Shown piece by piece: positions 8,210 to 15,969 of a stretch of 35,562 bases of DNA. Numbering within the stretch: the stretch's first letter is position 1; every line of letters starts with the position of its first letter. Where the stretch lies: the NCBI GenBank assembly GCA_021807675.1, contig JAKBCR010000019.1:1-35562 (forward strand). The letters are read 5' to 3'. The notes under the pieces are model-generated. The model was given only the letters and a program-made list of their open reading frames with translations. It had not been told where the DNA came from and did no database searches. Made by a program: the position numbers and the translations under genes. This DNA comes from Pseudomonadota bacterium. GTDB lineage: Bacteria > Pseudomonadota > Gammaproteobacteria > Steroidobacterales > Steroidobacteraceae.

Positions 8210-8229
8210 TGATCGCTTCGGTGCGATCA
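8210..8229 (+). promoter_or_regulatory. Leader hairpin with UUCG-type loop
   Basis: TGATCGC (8210-8216) and GCGATCA (8223-8229) form a perfect 7-bp stem around a TTCGGT loop, in the leader of the PEP-CTERM-like gene. A GC-rich inverted repeat (GGCCGGCCGGTTGCCGGC) follows. I do not recognise a riboswitch; it may be an mRNA-stability or terminator-type element. Confidence 0.45.
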
Positions 8230-8289
8230 TTGCGTCCCAGGAGGCCGGCCGGTTGCCGGCGACTAGAAGAACTCGACAGCGGGACGCCA

Positions 8290-9105
8290 ATGAAGGCAAG
8301 AACTAAAACGACACGATGGCTGTTGATTGCGCTCCTCTTCGGACTCATTGTTGCAGCGGGGCTGACGCTAACCCGTCACCCTGGCACCGCGACAGTCGCC
8401 ACGGCGAATCACCCCGCGGCACCGAAACACACCGCGCCACAGCAGCCCCACCCAGCTCTTCTCGCCGCGAGCGAGGAGAAGCACATCCTCCACCACCCGG
8501 CGAGCGTAGGGCGGGATCGCGAGTTCGCTGACGGCCTTCACTCCGGGACCCTGCGGACCCGCGTGACCAACCGCTCCGCAGCCCCCTCGAATCCCACCGC
8601 GGGTATCGATACGGGATCGACTCATTACAGCACCGATCCCGCGCTCGGCTCGAGCACGGGGATGCAGCCGCAGAGCGCCCGCCCGTCGGCGCCCGCGGCC
8701 AGCGAGCTGCCCCAGGGCGGCTCGGGCGATTTCGCGTACAACGGCTACGCGCCGCTCGATTGCGAGCTGCCAGCCGGCTGCGGCGCGAGTGGCGGCACCG
8801 GTTATCTCACTCATCGGCCCTCCGGGGCCTCCGGTATACCGCCCTCCGTGCATGACTTTCCGGGATCCACCCCTTCCACGACCGACAGCTCCATCCCTCC
8901 GACGAACAACGACTCCAACCCCCCGCCTGACAACACCGGGCAGGGGTCGAACGGACAGGGCTCCGACCCTCCCTCCCCAGGATCCGACCCGGCGACGGTC
9001 GCCTCCGCACCGGAGCTCGACCCGGCGACCCTGGGCGCTGCGGTCACCCTGCTTCTCGGCTCCCTCGCGGTGCTTCGCAGCCGCCGGGTTCGCGCAGCCC
9101 GCTGA
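8290..9105 (+). CDS. PEP-CTERM-like surface protein, Pro/Ser/Thr-rich
   Basis: From the ATG at 8290 the protein has 271 residues. It has an N-terminal membrane or signal segment (WLLIALLFGLIVAAG) and a long low-complexity middle rich in Pro, Ser, Thr and Gly. The C-terminus has the tripartite shape of exosortase substrates: a short ELDPA motif, a hydrophobic helix (TLGAAVTLLLGSLAVL) and an Arg-rich end (RSRRVRAAR). The ELDPA form differs from the standard PEP motif, so the assignment is by architecture. Such proteins are exported, cut and attached by an exosortase, often together with extracellular polysaccharide. No exosortase is in this window. The upstream GTG at 8209 is a possible but less likely start. 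Confidence 0.7.
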   Translation: MKARTKTTRWLLIALLFGLIVAAGLTLTRHPGTATVATANHPAAPKHTAPQQPHPALLAASEEKHILHHPASVGRDREFADGLHSGTLRTRVTNRSAAPSNPTAGIDTGSTHYSTDPALGSSTGMQPQSARPSAPAASELPQGGSGDFAYNGYAPLDCELPAGCGASGGTGYLTHRPSGASGIPPSVHDFPGSTPSTTDSSIPPTNNDSNPPPDNTGQGSNGQGSDPPSPGSDPATVASAPELDPATLGAAVTLLLGSLAVLRSRRVRAAR

Positions 9106-9122
9106 TTGCCCGGGAACTTGCC

Positions 9123-9156
9123 ATGCTCCTCCGCCGTTGACTGAGCGGAGGAGCAT
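9123..9156 (+). promoter_or_regulatory. Perfect hairpin sequestering the mipA-like ribosome-binding site
   Basis: ATGCTCCTCCGC (9123-9134) is the exact reverse complement of GCGGAGGAGCAT (9145-9156), with a 10-base loop. The GGAGGAG ribosome-binding site (9147-9153) of the next gene lies wholly in the right arm, 8 bases before its TTG start. As RNA the stem would hide the site from ribosomes. No T-run follows, which argues against an intrinsic terminator for the PEP-CTERM-like gene. Confidence 0.75.
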
Positions 9157-9161
9157 CACTA

Positions 9162-10004
9162 TTGCGGAACATACCGGGGCCGTGCCTGCTCGCGGCGATC
9201 CTCGCCTGTGGAGCGCACGCTGCCTGCGCTCAGACGCCCTCCCCCATGCAGGAATGGCAATACTCGGGGGGCATTACGCTCGAAAACCTGCTCGAGCCCA
9301 AGATCCCGAGGTGGCGCGTCATTCTGGGCATCGGTGCCTCGACGGAGCCCGCCTACAGCGGCGCGAGCCAGTATCGCGTCGCGGCCGGGCCAGTGATCAA
9401 CATCACCTACCGCAACCGGTTTTTTTTCTCGACGGGTCAGGGGCTGGGAGTCAACATCCTCGAAGGGAAGCAATATCGCGTCTCGCTTTCCGTAGGCCTT
9501 GACCTCGGCCGCAGGATGTCATGGCACTACGCCACGTTGCGGGGCCTCGGGGACATCCCTCGCGCGCCTTTCTTCAAGCTGGCAGGCACCTACGTGGTCT
9601 CGAAGGACTTGCCCATCCTTCTGCGGGCCGACATCCGCAAGATCGCAGGCGGCGCCTCCGGGCTCGTCGGTGATCTCGAAGTCTACACGCCGCTTCCTGG
9701 CAGCTCACCTCGGCTCGTGATGTTCGCCGGCCCCTCGGTGACGCTCGCAGACCGCACGCACGCGCAGACCCTCTACGGGATCAGTCCGCGGCAGGCCCGC
9801 GCCTCAGGCTATCCGGTCTATCCGGCCCACGGCGGCCTGCAGGCGGCGGGGTTCGGCTTCAGCGCAACACGCTTCATCACGCCCCACCTGCTCGCCAACA
9901 CGAACCTCGCGGTGAGTTGGCTCCTCGGCAGCGCCGGCCGCAGCCCCCTCGTGGAGCGCAAGACTCAGGGCTCCTTCAGCCTCTCCCTCGCCTACCGGTG
10001 GTAG
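9162..10004 (+). CDS. MipA/OmpV family outer-membrane protein
   Basis: The 280-residue protein starts at TTG, chosen because GGAGGAG lies 8 bases upstream. A signal peptide (LLAAILACGAHAACA) is followed by a beta-barrel-like sequence with MipA/OmpV hallmarks: GIGASTEPAYSGASQYR, VAAGPVINITYRNRFFF, GLGVN and a final aromatic residue (SLAYRW). MipA binds murein synthases and lytic transglycosylases in E. coli, but most family members are of unknown role. Both the rare TTG start and the hairpin over the ribosome-binding site suggest that translation is held low or conditional. It follows the PEP-CTERM-like gene by 56 bases. Confidence 0.9.
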   Translation: MRNIPGPCLLAAILACGAHAACAQTPSPMQEWQYSGGITLENLLEPKIPRWRVILGIGASTEPAYSGASQYRVAAGPVINITYRNRFFFSTGQGLGVNILEGKQYRVSLSVGLDLGRRMSWHYATLRGLGDIPRAPFFKLAGTYVVSKDLPILLRADIRKIAGGASGLVGDLEVYTPLPGSSPRLVMFAGPSVTLADRTHAQTLYGISPRQARASGYPVYPAHGGLQAAGFGFSATRFITPHLLANTNLAVSWLLGSAGRSPLVERKTQGSFSLSLAYRW

Positions 10005-10379
10005 CGGTGAGCCCTCAGCGACAGCTCGAGCCATTGCTGCCTGCAAGCGCCTCGCGCAGATGCGCGGTATGGCGATTCCTCACCGCGCTGGCAAGGATCT
10101 GCCGATTGGTCACCATCCGGTGGTAATGGGCGTCATCGAGACAATACCAACGGAAGGCCCGGGTTCCACGCGCCGAGGCCCGGCTCCCGGCCGTCTCGAA
10201 CCCAGCCGTGACACGCCGTCGCGGAGCGCCGACGGCCCTCTCCCGTCCACAGACGGCGATACTCTCATAACATGATACTTCCGACATGTCTCATTCATCT
10301 GTCGTTCAGCTTTCGACACCGATCCGCGCGGCACGTATGATGCGTGGAGAAATCATGTTTGGGAATGGGAGGATTTCCC
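10005..10379. other. Intergenic region after the MipA-like gene
   Basis: No gene is convincing in these 375 bases; open frames here look like chance. The only supported element is the promoter at 10313-10341. Confidence 0.5.
10313..10341 (+). promoter_or_regulatory. Sigma-70-type promoter of the small helical protein
   Basis: TCGACA (10313-10318) and TATGAT (10336-10341) each match consensus in five of six bases and are 17 bases apart. Transcription would begin near 10348, about 30 bases before the GTG at 10380. Confidence 0.6.
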
Positions 10380-10625
10380 GTGGAGAACTTCAGGACCCTC
10401 GAGCATCTCAAGGCGCAAGTCACCGTCGTCCGCTGGCATCTCGACGCCGCGGCATCGGAGCATGGCGAGAAGAAACTGGGGCATCTCGACAGCGCGGCCC
10501 TCACCTATCACGGCGCGATCGAGCTGCTTGCCGAACTCGCGCTGACGGATGAGGAGCACAGCGCCGTCACCAAGCAACTCGGCAAGCTCAGGGAGCACCT
10601 GCGTGCGGCGGGCCAGCCGGTGTGA
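10380..10625 (+). CDS. Small helical protein of unknown function
   Basis: The 81-residue protein starts at GTG 10380, with GGGAGG at the right distance upstream. It is soluble and almost entirely helical by composition (Ala, Leu, Glu, Lys, His), with no Cys and no membrane segment. I do not recognise a family. It has its own promoter and its end meets the end of the decayed ABC transporter. Confidence 0.65.
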   Translation: MENFRTLEHLKAQVTVVRWHLDAAASEHGEKKLGHLDSAALTYHGAIELLAELALTDEEHSAVTKQLGKLREHLRAAGQPV

Positions 10626-10638
10626 TGCGCGGCCCGGC

Positions 10639-11290
10639 TCACTCCCCGGGGGATGAGTCCGCGGTGCTGCCGGCGCACCAGGGAGGCGCAGTAGCCGCCC
10701 TGCCGGACGAGCGCCGCGTGCGAGCCGGTCTCGATGATGTGGCCCTCCTTGAGCACGAGGATGCGATCGGCGTCGACGACCGTCGAAAGGCGGTGCGCGA
10801 CGACGAAAGTCGTCCGGCCCCTCATCAGCGCTTCCAATGCCGACTGAGCCGCCTCCTCCGACTCCGCATCGAGGGCCGAGGTCGCCTCGTTGAGAAGCAG
10901 AATGCGCGGGTCCTCGAGCGACGCACGATACTGCGCAGCAACGGGCGGCCGGAATCCTCGTAATGGATCGAGACGTTCCCGAAGCGGACTTCGCCGCGGA
11001 TCTAGGTGATTTCCTGCGCGTGCGGCGAGTCGCCGAGATATTTCTGGATGTCGACGATGCGGATGATCTCCTCCATGGTGAAGCTGCGGACGATGAGAAT
11101 GCCGGAGAGCACTTCGTTGAAGCGGGAGTAAATCTTCGCCCAGCGCTCGAGAAGCGAGCGCTCGCGCCGCACCTGCTCGGGCGCGGCGCGCATTGCGATG
11201 AGAAGCGCGAGCGCGACGATGAGGAAAACCGCACGCCGCTCCGGCAGCGCGAAGCGGATGGCGCGGTAAGAAGCGGCGAAACAGCCCGAT
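10639..11290 (-). pseudogene. Decayed MsbA-type ABC transporter
   Basis: Reading on the minus strand, a membrane-domain piece is recognisable ([22 protein letters not shown]...VRSFTMEE). It jumps directly to a linker piece ([19 protein letters not shown]). A TAG stop at about 11002-11004 interrupts the frame, which then continues as [22 protein letters not shown] second jump and frame change leads to the end of the ATPase domain: [20 protein letters not shown] (Walker B and D-loop), then [15 protein letters not shown] (His switch). Walker A, the Q-loop and the LSGGQ signature are gone, so it cannot bind ATP. The original C-terminus probably ended at the TGA at 10639-10641. The upstream boundary near 11290 is approximate. 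Confidence 0.88.
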
Positions 11291-11433
11291 GCTTTCTGCC
11301 ATAGCCGGATCGGCCGAGATCGACGCACCCGGGAGCGGAGCCGCTCCCGGCGGTCCGTTGCGGCAAAGGATCGGCCGGCGCCGCGACGGGACCGAAAGTT
11401 GCGCCGCGCTCCCAAACTGCCAGGAGCCAGTGC

Positions 11434-11586
11434 ATGCTATACTATGCTGTTGTCTTTCTCGTCATTGCCCTTGTGGCCGGAATCCTTGGATTCTGGGGCT
11501 TGGCTGCAACCGCGGCCTCGATCGCCAAGATCATCTTCGTTGTGTTTCTCGTGCTCGCCCTGATCTCCTTCCTGCGGCGAGCCTGA
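11434..11586 (+). CDS. DUF1328 (YtjA-like) two-helix membrane protein
   Basis: This 50-residue gene starts at ATG 11434 after CAGGAG. The sequence [16 protein letters not shown]...GFWGLA...[19 protein letters not shown] forms two membrane helices around the GFWGLA turn typical of DUF1328. Family members are small inner-membrane proteins often linked to stress conditions; no mechanism is known. It converges with the frameshifted PNPOx-like gene, whose stop is 12 bases away. Confidence 0.88.
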   Translation: MLYYAVVFLVIALVAGILGFWGLAATAASIAKIIFVVFLVLALISFLRRA

Positions 11587-11597
11587 CGAGGAGGCCC

Positions 11598-12124
11598 TCA
11601 GTACGGCTGGGCACCGATAGCGCCGGAGCCTGGCCGCACCTCGCCGTGCTCGCCCGGCTGTCCCGGCTCGCCTTCACGCGAGGCAGAGAGCCCGAAGAGC
11701 CGCTCCATCCGGCTCGCCGGCACATCCCAGTATTCAGCCGTTTCCACCGTCACCTCTGCAAGTCCGAGATCCGGATCGTCGAGGCCGGAGGGGAACCAGG
11801 GCTTCACACGCTGCGTCCACAGCTCCCGCGCCTTGTCCGGATCCCGCAGCAGCCTCGCACGCCCGGAAACCGAGACGAAGGACTGGCGCGCCAGATCGGC
11901 ATAGCTCAGGTTGGCTTTACGGTGTTGGTCCATTTCTCCCGCCTTGCGCGTGGAGAGCTCCGTGAAGAACCGGAGGCGGCCCTCTCATCCATCTGAAACG
12001 TCATCAGTGGGCGGCTCCGCAAGGTGCCATCGGCGTCCTGAGTCGTGAGCATCGCAACCTGCGCGTCGGCGACGAGGCCAGCGACTCGCGCGAGGCCCGG
12101 ATCAGTCTGAGTGTGCATTTGCAT
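11598..12124 (-). pseudogene. Pyridoxamine-phosphate-oxidase-like (general stress 26) gene with a frameshift
   Basis: The N-terminal frame from ATG 12124 reads VADAQVAMLTTQDADGTLRSRPLMTFQMDE, then loses the family. In another frame LRFFTELSTRKAGEMDQHRKANLSYAD continues it to AEYWDVPASRMERLFG and a stop at 11598. Joining them needs a single-base insertion in the G-run near 11985 or removal of an AG. The intact protein would be a flavin-binding split-barrel protein of the general stress 26 type. Because the break is at a short G-run it may be a sequencing error instead of a mutation. The start overlaps the stop of the PQQ dehydrogenase by 23 bases, so the two are probably coupled. Confidence 0.82.
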
Positions 12125-14318
12125 GGGACGCGCCGCCAGCAGGCTTCATGCCGTCAACGGCTCTCTGCTGCGGCAGCGCAAAAGTCAGGAGCGAGCGTCC
12201 CACCACCACGGAGACGAATTGCTGGCCGGACGCCGAAAACGTGACCGGAGCGGCATAGGTCGTTCCGCCCGTACCCACGCTCCAGAGCGTCTTGCCCGAC
12301 TGCGCATCCAGCGCGAAGAATTGCCCGTCCGCGGCGGCAAAGACCAGGCCCCCGCGCGTGCTCAGCATTCCCGAGACGGTCAGGTTGCGCGTACGCTCAG
12401 CCTCGCGGTGCTCCCAGACGAGCTTGCCGCTGAAGGCGTCCACCGCCCGCACGGCCGTATGGAACGACAACTCGGCGCTCGGGAGCGAGTAGTGTGTTGG
12501 AAAAAAGGTCATCCCCTGACTCAGCACCGGGATGAAGGTGAGCCCGAGGTCGGGATCGTAACTGGGAGGCCACCAGTTGGTCGCGCCATTCGCACTGGGA
12601 AACACGACATGACCCTGGACGCCGCGACTCGCCGGCGCGAGAATCGGCTGACCGTGGGCATCGAGCCCGCTCGCCCAGTTCTCCCGCACGAAGGGAACAC
12701 CGCGAACGAACGCGCCGGTCACGCGATTGATCACGTAATAGAAGCCATTGCGATTCGCCCAGAGGAGCCGACGATCCTCATGCCCGTCGACGGTCCTATC
12801 CGCGATCATCGGAACCTGGACGGCGTCCCAATCGTGCGTGTCGCCGGGTGTTGACTGGAAATACCACAGGAGTCGTCCGGTGGTGCCGCGTATCGCCACC
12901 AGCGAGTCCGAATACAGATCATCGCCTTCGCGCGTGCTCGCATCGAAGTCCGGCCGCGCGCCTCCAATTCCCCAGTAGAGTACATCGCTCGCCGGATCGT
13001 AGGAGCCTGTCATCCAGGGTCCGGCGCCGCCCACGCGCCACGAGTCACCGGCCCAGGTATCGTTCCCAGGCTGCCCGGCTCCCGGGATCGTCATGAATCG
13101 CCAGCGCAGCTTCCCGGTTTTGACATCGTACGCGGCGAGGTAGCCACGCCCCTCTCCCGGCGGCGTCGTGACGCCGACTACCACGAGATCGCGGAACGCA
13201 AGTGGAGCCGCGCTGATCCATGTACCCGGATAGGGACCCACGCGCCGCTCCCAGAGCACCTTCCCCGTGGCCGCGGACAGTGCGGTGAGCGTGGAATTCC
13301 ACGTCGCGGCGAACACACGATCCCCGAGCAGCGCCACTCCGCGGTTCTGCCCGAGCGGCCCTTCCCCGCCGCCTACCACCTTGAAGGGATGGTCGTGCTC
13401 CCAGAGCTTCGCGCCCGTGAGCGCATCGAGCGCCATGACCTGGCCGCCGGGGCCGGTCACGTACATGATGCCGTCGCGCACGAGCGGCGAGCACTCGATA
13501 TTCCAGCGGTTCCCCGGGAAAGGGTACAGCCAGCGCAGCGCCAGCTTCGAGACGTTTCGCGTGTTGATTTGCGTCAGAGTGCTGAAGCGGCTCGACGCAT
13601 ACGAGCCGCTGTAAGTCAGCCAGTCGCTGCCCGCGTAGGCTGTGCGTGCCAGCTGCTCGTAGGGCACATCGACCGCATCGAGCTTGGCCGCGACGCCCGC
13701 AGGCATCCGGGGCATTGTGGTCAGCGCACGGAGGGAACGCACGTAGCTGACCAACTCCCAAAGCTGCCGGGAATCGAGGGGATGCGGCGGCATTCCGGTG
13801 CCGGCGACTCCATAGCGGATCGTCCGGTAGATCGCCCACGGCGTATCGCCGTGTACCAGAGGATGTCCGACCAACGCCGGCGCGCTGGGACCTCCGGTCC
13901 CGTCGGGGGCATGACAGCCCGCGCACTGCTCCGCGAAGAGCTTGACACCCGCGGTCTTCTCGGCGGCGCTCAGCGGCGGGACCACGATCGCCGCGTAAGG
14001 GTTGCGGGTATCGACCAGGCTCCCGAGGTTGGTCTGCCCGGAGCCTGGCCGCATCATGAGCAGAAGCTCCCTGAGGCTGATGTCCGGAATACGTCCGGCC
14101 AGCTCGAGCGCCAGCGTCTCGGTGCGCCAGCGGAGCTCGGGCAGGCCGAGCGCACCCGCGAGGGCGAGCAGCATCGCCACGGTCAGGCTCACGGCTACCG
14201 TCCAGCCACGCCTGCCGGAGGGGGGGCTCGCCACCACGACGACCGACAGCCGCTGCCGTTTCGGGGCGATCGGCGGGTCAGGCTTCAGGGCTTCTTGTGA
14301 TTTGATTTCGGTGCTCAT
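12102..14318 (-). CDS. Membrane-bound cytochrome c-PQQ dehydrogenase fusion
   Basis: The 738-residue protein has an N-terminal membrane anchor (about 40-60). A cytochrome c domain follows, with the haem site CAGCH (132-136) and probable axial Met176 in GTGMPPHP. Residues about 230-720 are an eight-bladed PQQ-type beta-propeller, with repeated tryptophan-docking motifs (ALDALTGAKLWE, AYDVKTGKLRWRF, ALDAQSGKTLWSVG) and the active-site THDWD (494-498). It would oxidise an alcohol, aldehyde or sugar in the periplasm and pass electrons through its own haem. The haem domain is N-terminal, whereas in quinohaemoprotein alcohol dehydrogenases it is C-terminal. The adjacent Cys pair of MxaF-type enzymes is absent. 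The ribosome-binding site is weak. No PQQ synthesis genes are nearby. Confidence 0.92.
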   Translation of the reverse strand: MSTEIKSQEALKPDPPIAPKRQRLSVVVVASPPSGRRGWTVAVSLTVAMLLALAGALGLPELRWRTETLALELAGRIPDISLRELLLMMRPGSGQTNLGSLVDTRNPYAAIVVPPLSAAEKTAGVKLFAEQCAGCHAPDGTGGPSAPALVGHPLVHGDTPWAIYRTIRYGVAGTGMPPHPLDSRQLWELVSYVRSLRALTTMPRMPAGVAAKLDAVDVPYEQLARTAYAGSDWLTYSGSYASSRFSTLTQINTRNVSKLALRWLYPFPGNRWNIECSPLVRDGIMYVTGPGGQVMALDALTGAKLWEHDHPFKVVGGGEGPLGQNRGVALLGDRVFAATWNSTLTALSAATGKVLWERRVGPYPGTWISAAPLAFRDLVVVGVTTPPGEGRGYLAAYDVKTGKLRWRFMTIPGAGQPGNDTWAGDSWRVGGAGPWMTGSYDPASDVLYWGIGGARPDFDASTREGDDLYSDSLVAIRGTTGRLLWYFQSTPGDTHDWDAVQVPMIADRTVDGHEDRRLLWANRNGFYYVINRVTGAFVRGVPFVRENWASGLDAHGQPILAPASRGVQGHVVFPSANGATNWWPPSYDPDLGLTFIPVLSQGMTFFPTHYSLPSAELSFHTAVRAVDAFSGKLVWEHREAERTRNLTVSGMLSTRGGLVFAAADGQFFALDAQSGKTLWSVGTGGTTYAAPVTFSASGQQFVSVVVGRSLLTFALPQQRAVDGMKPAGGASHANAHSD

Positions 14319-14677
14319 CGATGTGATACCGAAGGGCGGCGCCTCTCAGCGCCGGTGAGGAGGTGGAGCGTTCAATGAGGCCGCAGGCGCAGGGGTCTCG
14401 TGGGCGGCGAGCTGCATGCCCCGGTTGTGTGGGAGAGGTCGGAGGGCGGTCATCGGAATATGTTTGAGTTATAATCGTGTTACGTTAGCGTAGCGCGGAT
14501 GGCGGATGAGGCAATGGGTATTTTCACGTAGCTCGCCCGTCCATCCCCCTGACTCACGTGCCGCGCGAGAGGGTCAACTCGCGCAGCCGTGGGCGCGAGC
14601 GCAGCCGTACGGCTCGCTCCTTGCGCGAGGGGCCGCAGCCGATTCAAATGGCGCAGAGCCGCTGTCAATCGGCCCGC
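14319..14677. other. Intergenic region upstream of the PQQ dehydrogenase
   Basis: These 359 bases contain no supported gene. An AT-rich patch at 14460-14485 (with TTATAA on the minus strand) could hold the PQQ dehydrogenase promoter, but I find no good -35 box. A GGCGC/GCGCC hairpin lies just upstream of the dehydrogenase start. Confidence 0.4.
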
Positions 14678-15913
14678 TCACTGCCGGTGGGTGGGAGAAT
14701 GATGCGAGGAGATGAGCCGCGGCGCATCCCCGTGACGCTGCGCGCGGGCTGCGCGCACAGCCGCGACGATCTCCTCGTAGGCGGCATCACGCGTCGACTT
14801 GCAGCAGAGCCGCTCGAGAAAGCGGCTGCTCGCCTCCTTGAGCCTGAGCGCAAGCGCGGCATCGGAGAGCCCGAGTAGCAGGCCATCGGCGAGCCCTTCG
14901 GCATCGGGTCGCGTCAGGATCGCGCATTCGGCGGTGAGGAGTTGGTTGTGTACCAGCGTATCCGTCGCGACGACGGGGCGGCCGGAGGCCAGGTACGAGA
15001 GGAGCTTGCCCGGGGGATTGATCCCTTGTACGCGGGGCGAGACCAGCACGTCGGCCGCCGCCAGATACGCCGGAATCTCCGCCTGAGGCCGGGCTCGCTC
15101 GAGAATCACGCGCCCGCCGATGCCGAGCCGCTCGGCCAGGGCGCGCAGCTGTGCGATCTCCGCCTCCGCACCACCCACGAGAAGGAGCCGCGCTCCGGGG
15201 AGCGAGGCGAGCACCCGCGGGAATGCCTCGAGGAGCAAATCCAGCGCCTGCAGGGCAACGAAGGAGCCGGTATAGACGATGAGCGGCTCCTTGGGTCCCA
15301 CTCCGTGACGCGCACGAATCGCCTCACGGGCACCGCTCTCCGGCGGCTCCCCCGTCTCGAAGTAGTTGGTGAGCACGATGCAGAGGGCATCCGGCGAGGC
15401 TCGGTGCGCGGCGCGCGCCACCGCCGGCGAGATGGCAATTATCGCGCACGCCCCATTCACACAGACGCGCTCGATCCAGCGAAAGAGCGCGACCACCGAG
15501 CGGCTGCGGCTGAAATTCCAGTCCGTGATTTGCAGCGGCAGGCTCGAGTGCATGTCGTAGATATAGGGAATGCGGAAAATCGCCCCGGCGACGCGCGCGA
15601 AAAGCGCCCCCTCCTCGTGAGCGTAGAGGGCATCGTAGCGCTTACGGCACAGCAGCCCGATGAGGCTCGCGAAGAGGAGCACGTCCAGCCAGATCTTCCG
15701 TCCCGAGGGACCGGCGCACAGCGTGCGGCCGAAGTGGGGTCCGCGCGCCCGAAAGAGCCTGGCGTCGAGTCCCGGCGGCGGGTCGCCGACCCCATAAGTC
15801 AGGATGTCGACCTCGTGCCCGCGTGCCAGCAGCTCCCGCGCGCGATGATAGGCGCTGAGGGGCGTTCCCCTGGGGGAGTAAAAGGCCTGCGGGACGATCT
15901 TGAGAATGCGCAT
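14678..15913 (-). CDS. Glycosyltransferase, GT4-like
   Basis: The 411-residue protein has the two-domain GT-B layout. The N-terminal domain starts MRILKIVPQAFYSPRGTP, with HRARELLARGHEVDILTYG and HEEGALFARV. The C-terminal domain has IVYTGSFVALQALDLLLEA, RLLLVGGAE and the donor-binding RVQGINPPGKLLSYLASGRPVVATD, a known variant of the usual E-x7-E segment. It transfers a sugar from a nucleotide donor to a glycan at the cytoplasmic face of the membrane; the sugar cannot be told. It stands 56 bases downstream of the deacetylase on the same strand, so the two probably form an operon. Confidence 0.92.
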   Translation of the reverse strand: MRILKIVPQAFYSPRGTPLSAYHRARELLARGHEVDILTYGVGDPPPGLDARLFRARGPHFGRTLCAGPSGRKIWLDVLLFASLIGLLCRKRYDALYAHEEGALFARVAGAIFRIPYIYDMHSSLPLQITDWNFSRSRSVVALFRWIERVCVNGACAIIAISPAVARAAHRASPDALCIVLTNYFETGEPPESGAREAIRARHGVGPKEPLIVYTGSFVALQALDLLLEAFPRVLASLPGARLLLVGGAEAEIAQLRALAERLGIGGRVILERARPQAEIPAYLAAADVLVSPRVQGINPPGKLLSYLASGRPVVATDTLVHNQLLTAECAILTRPDAEGLADGLLLGLSDAALALRLKEASSRFLERLCCKSTRDAAYEEIVAAVRAARAQRHGDAPRLISSHHSPTHRQ

Positions 15914-15969
15914 GCGACCCCTGCCTGTCTGTCAAATTGCTGTAGCAATCGCCACGCCTGTCTTTGCGC

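Noticed and set aside
9123-9156. Hairpin as an intrinsic terminator of the PEP-CTERM-like gene
   Set aside because: There is no T-run after the stem, and the right arm coincides with the next ribosome-binding site.
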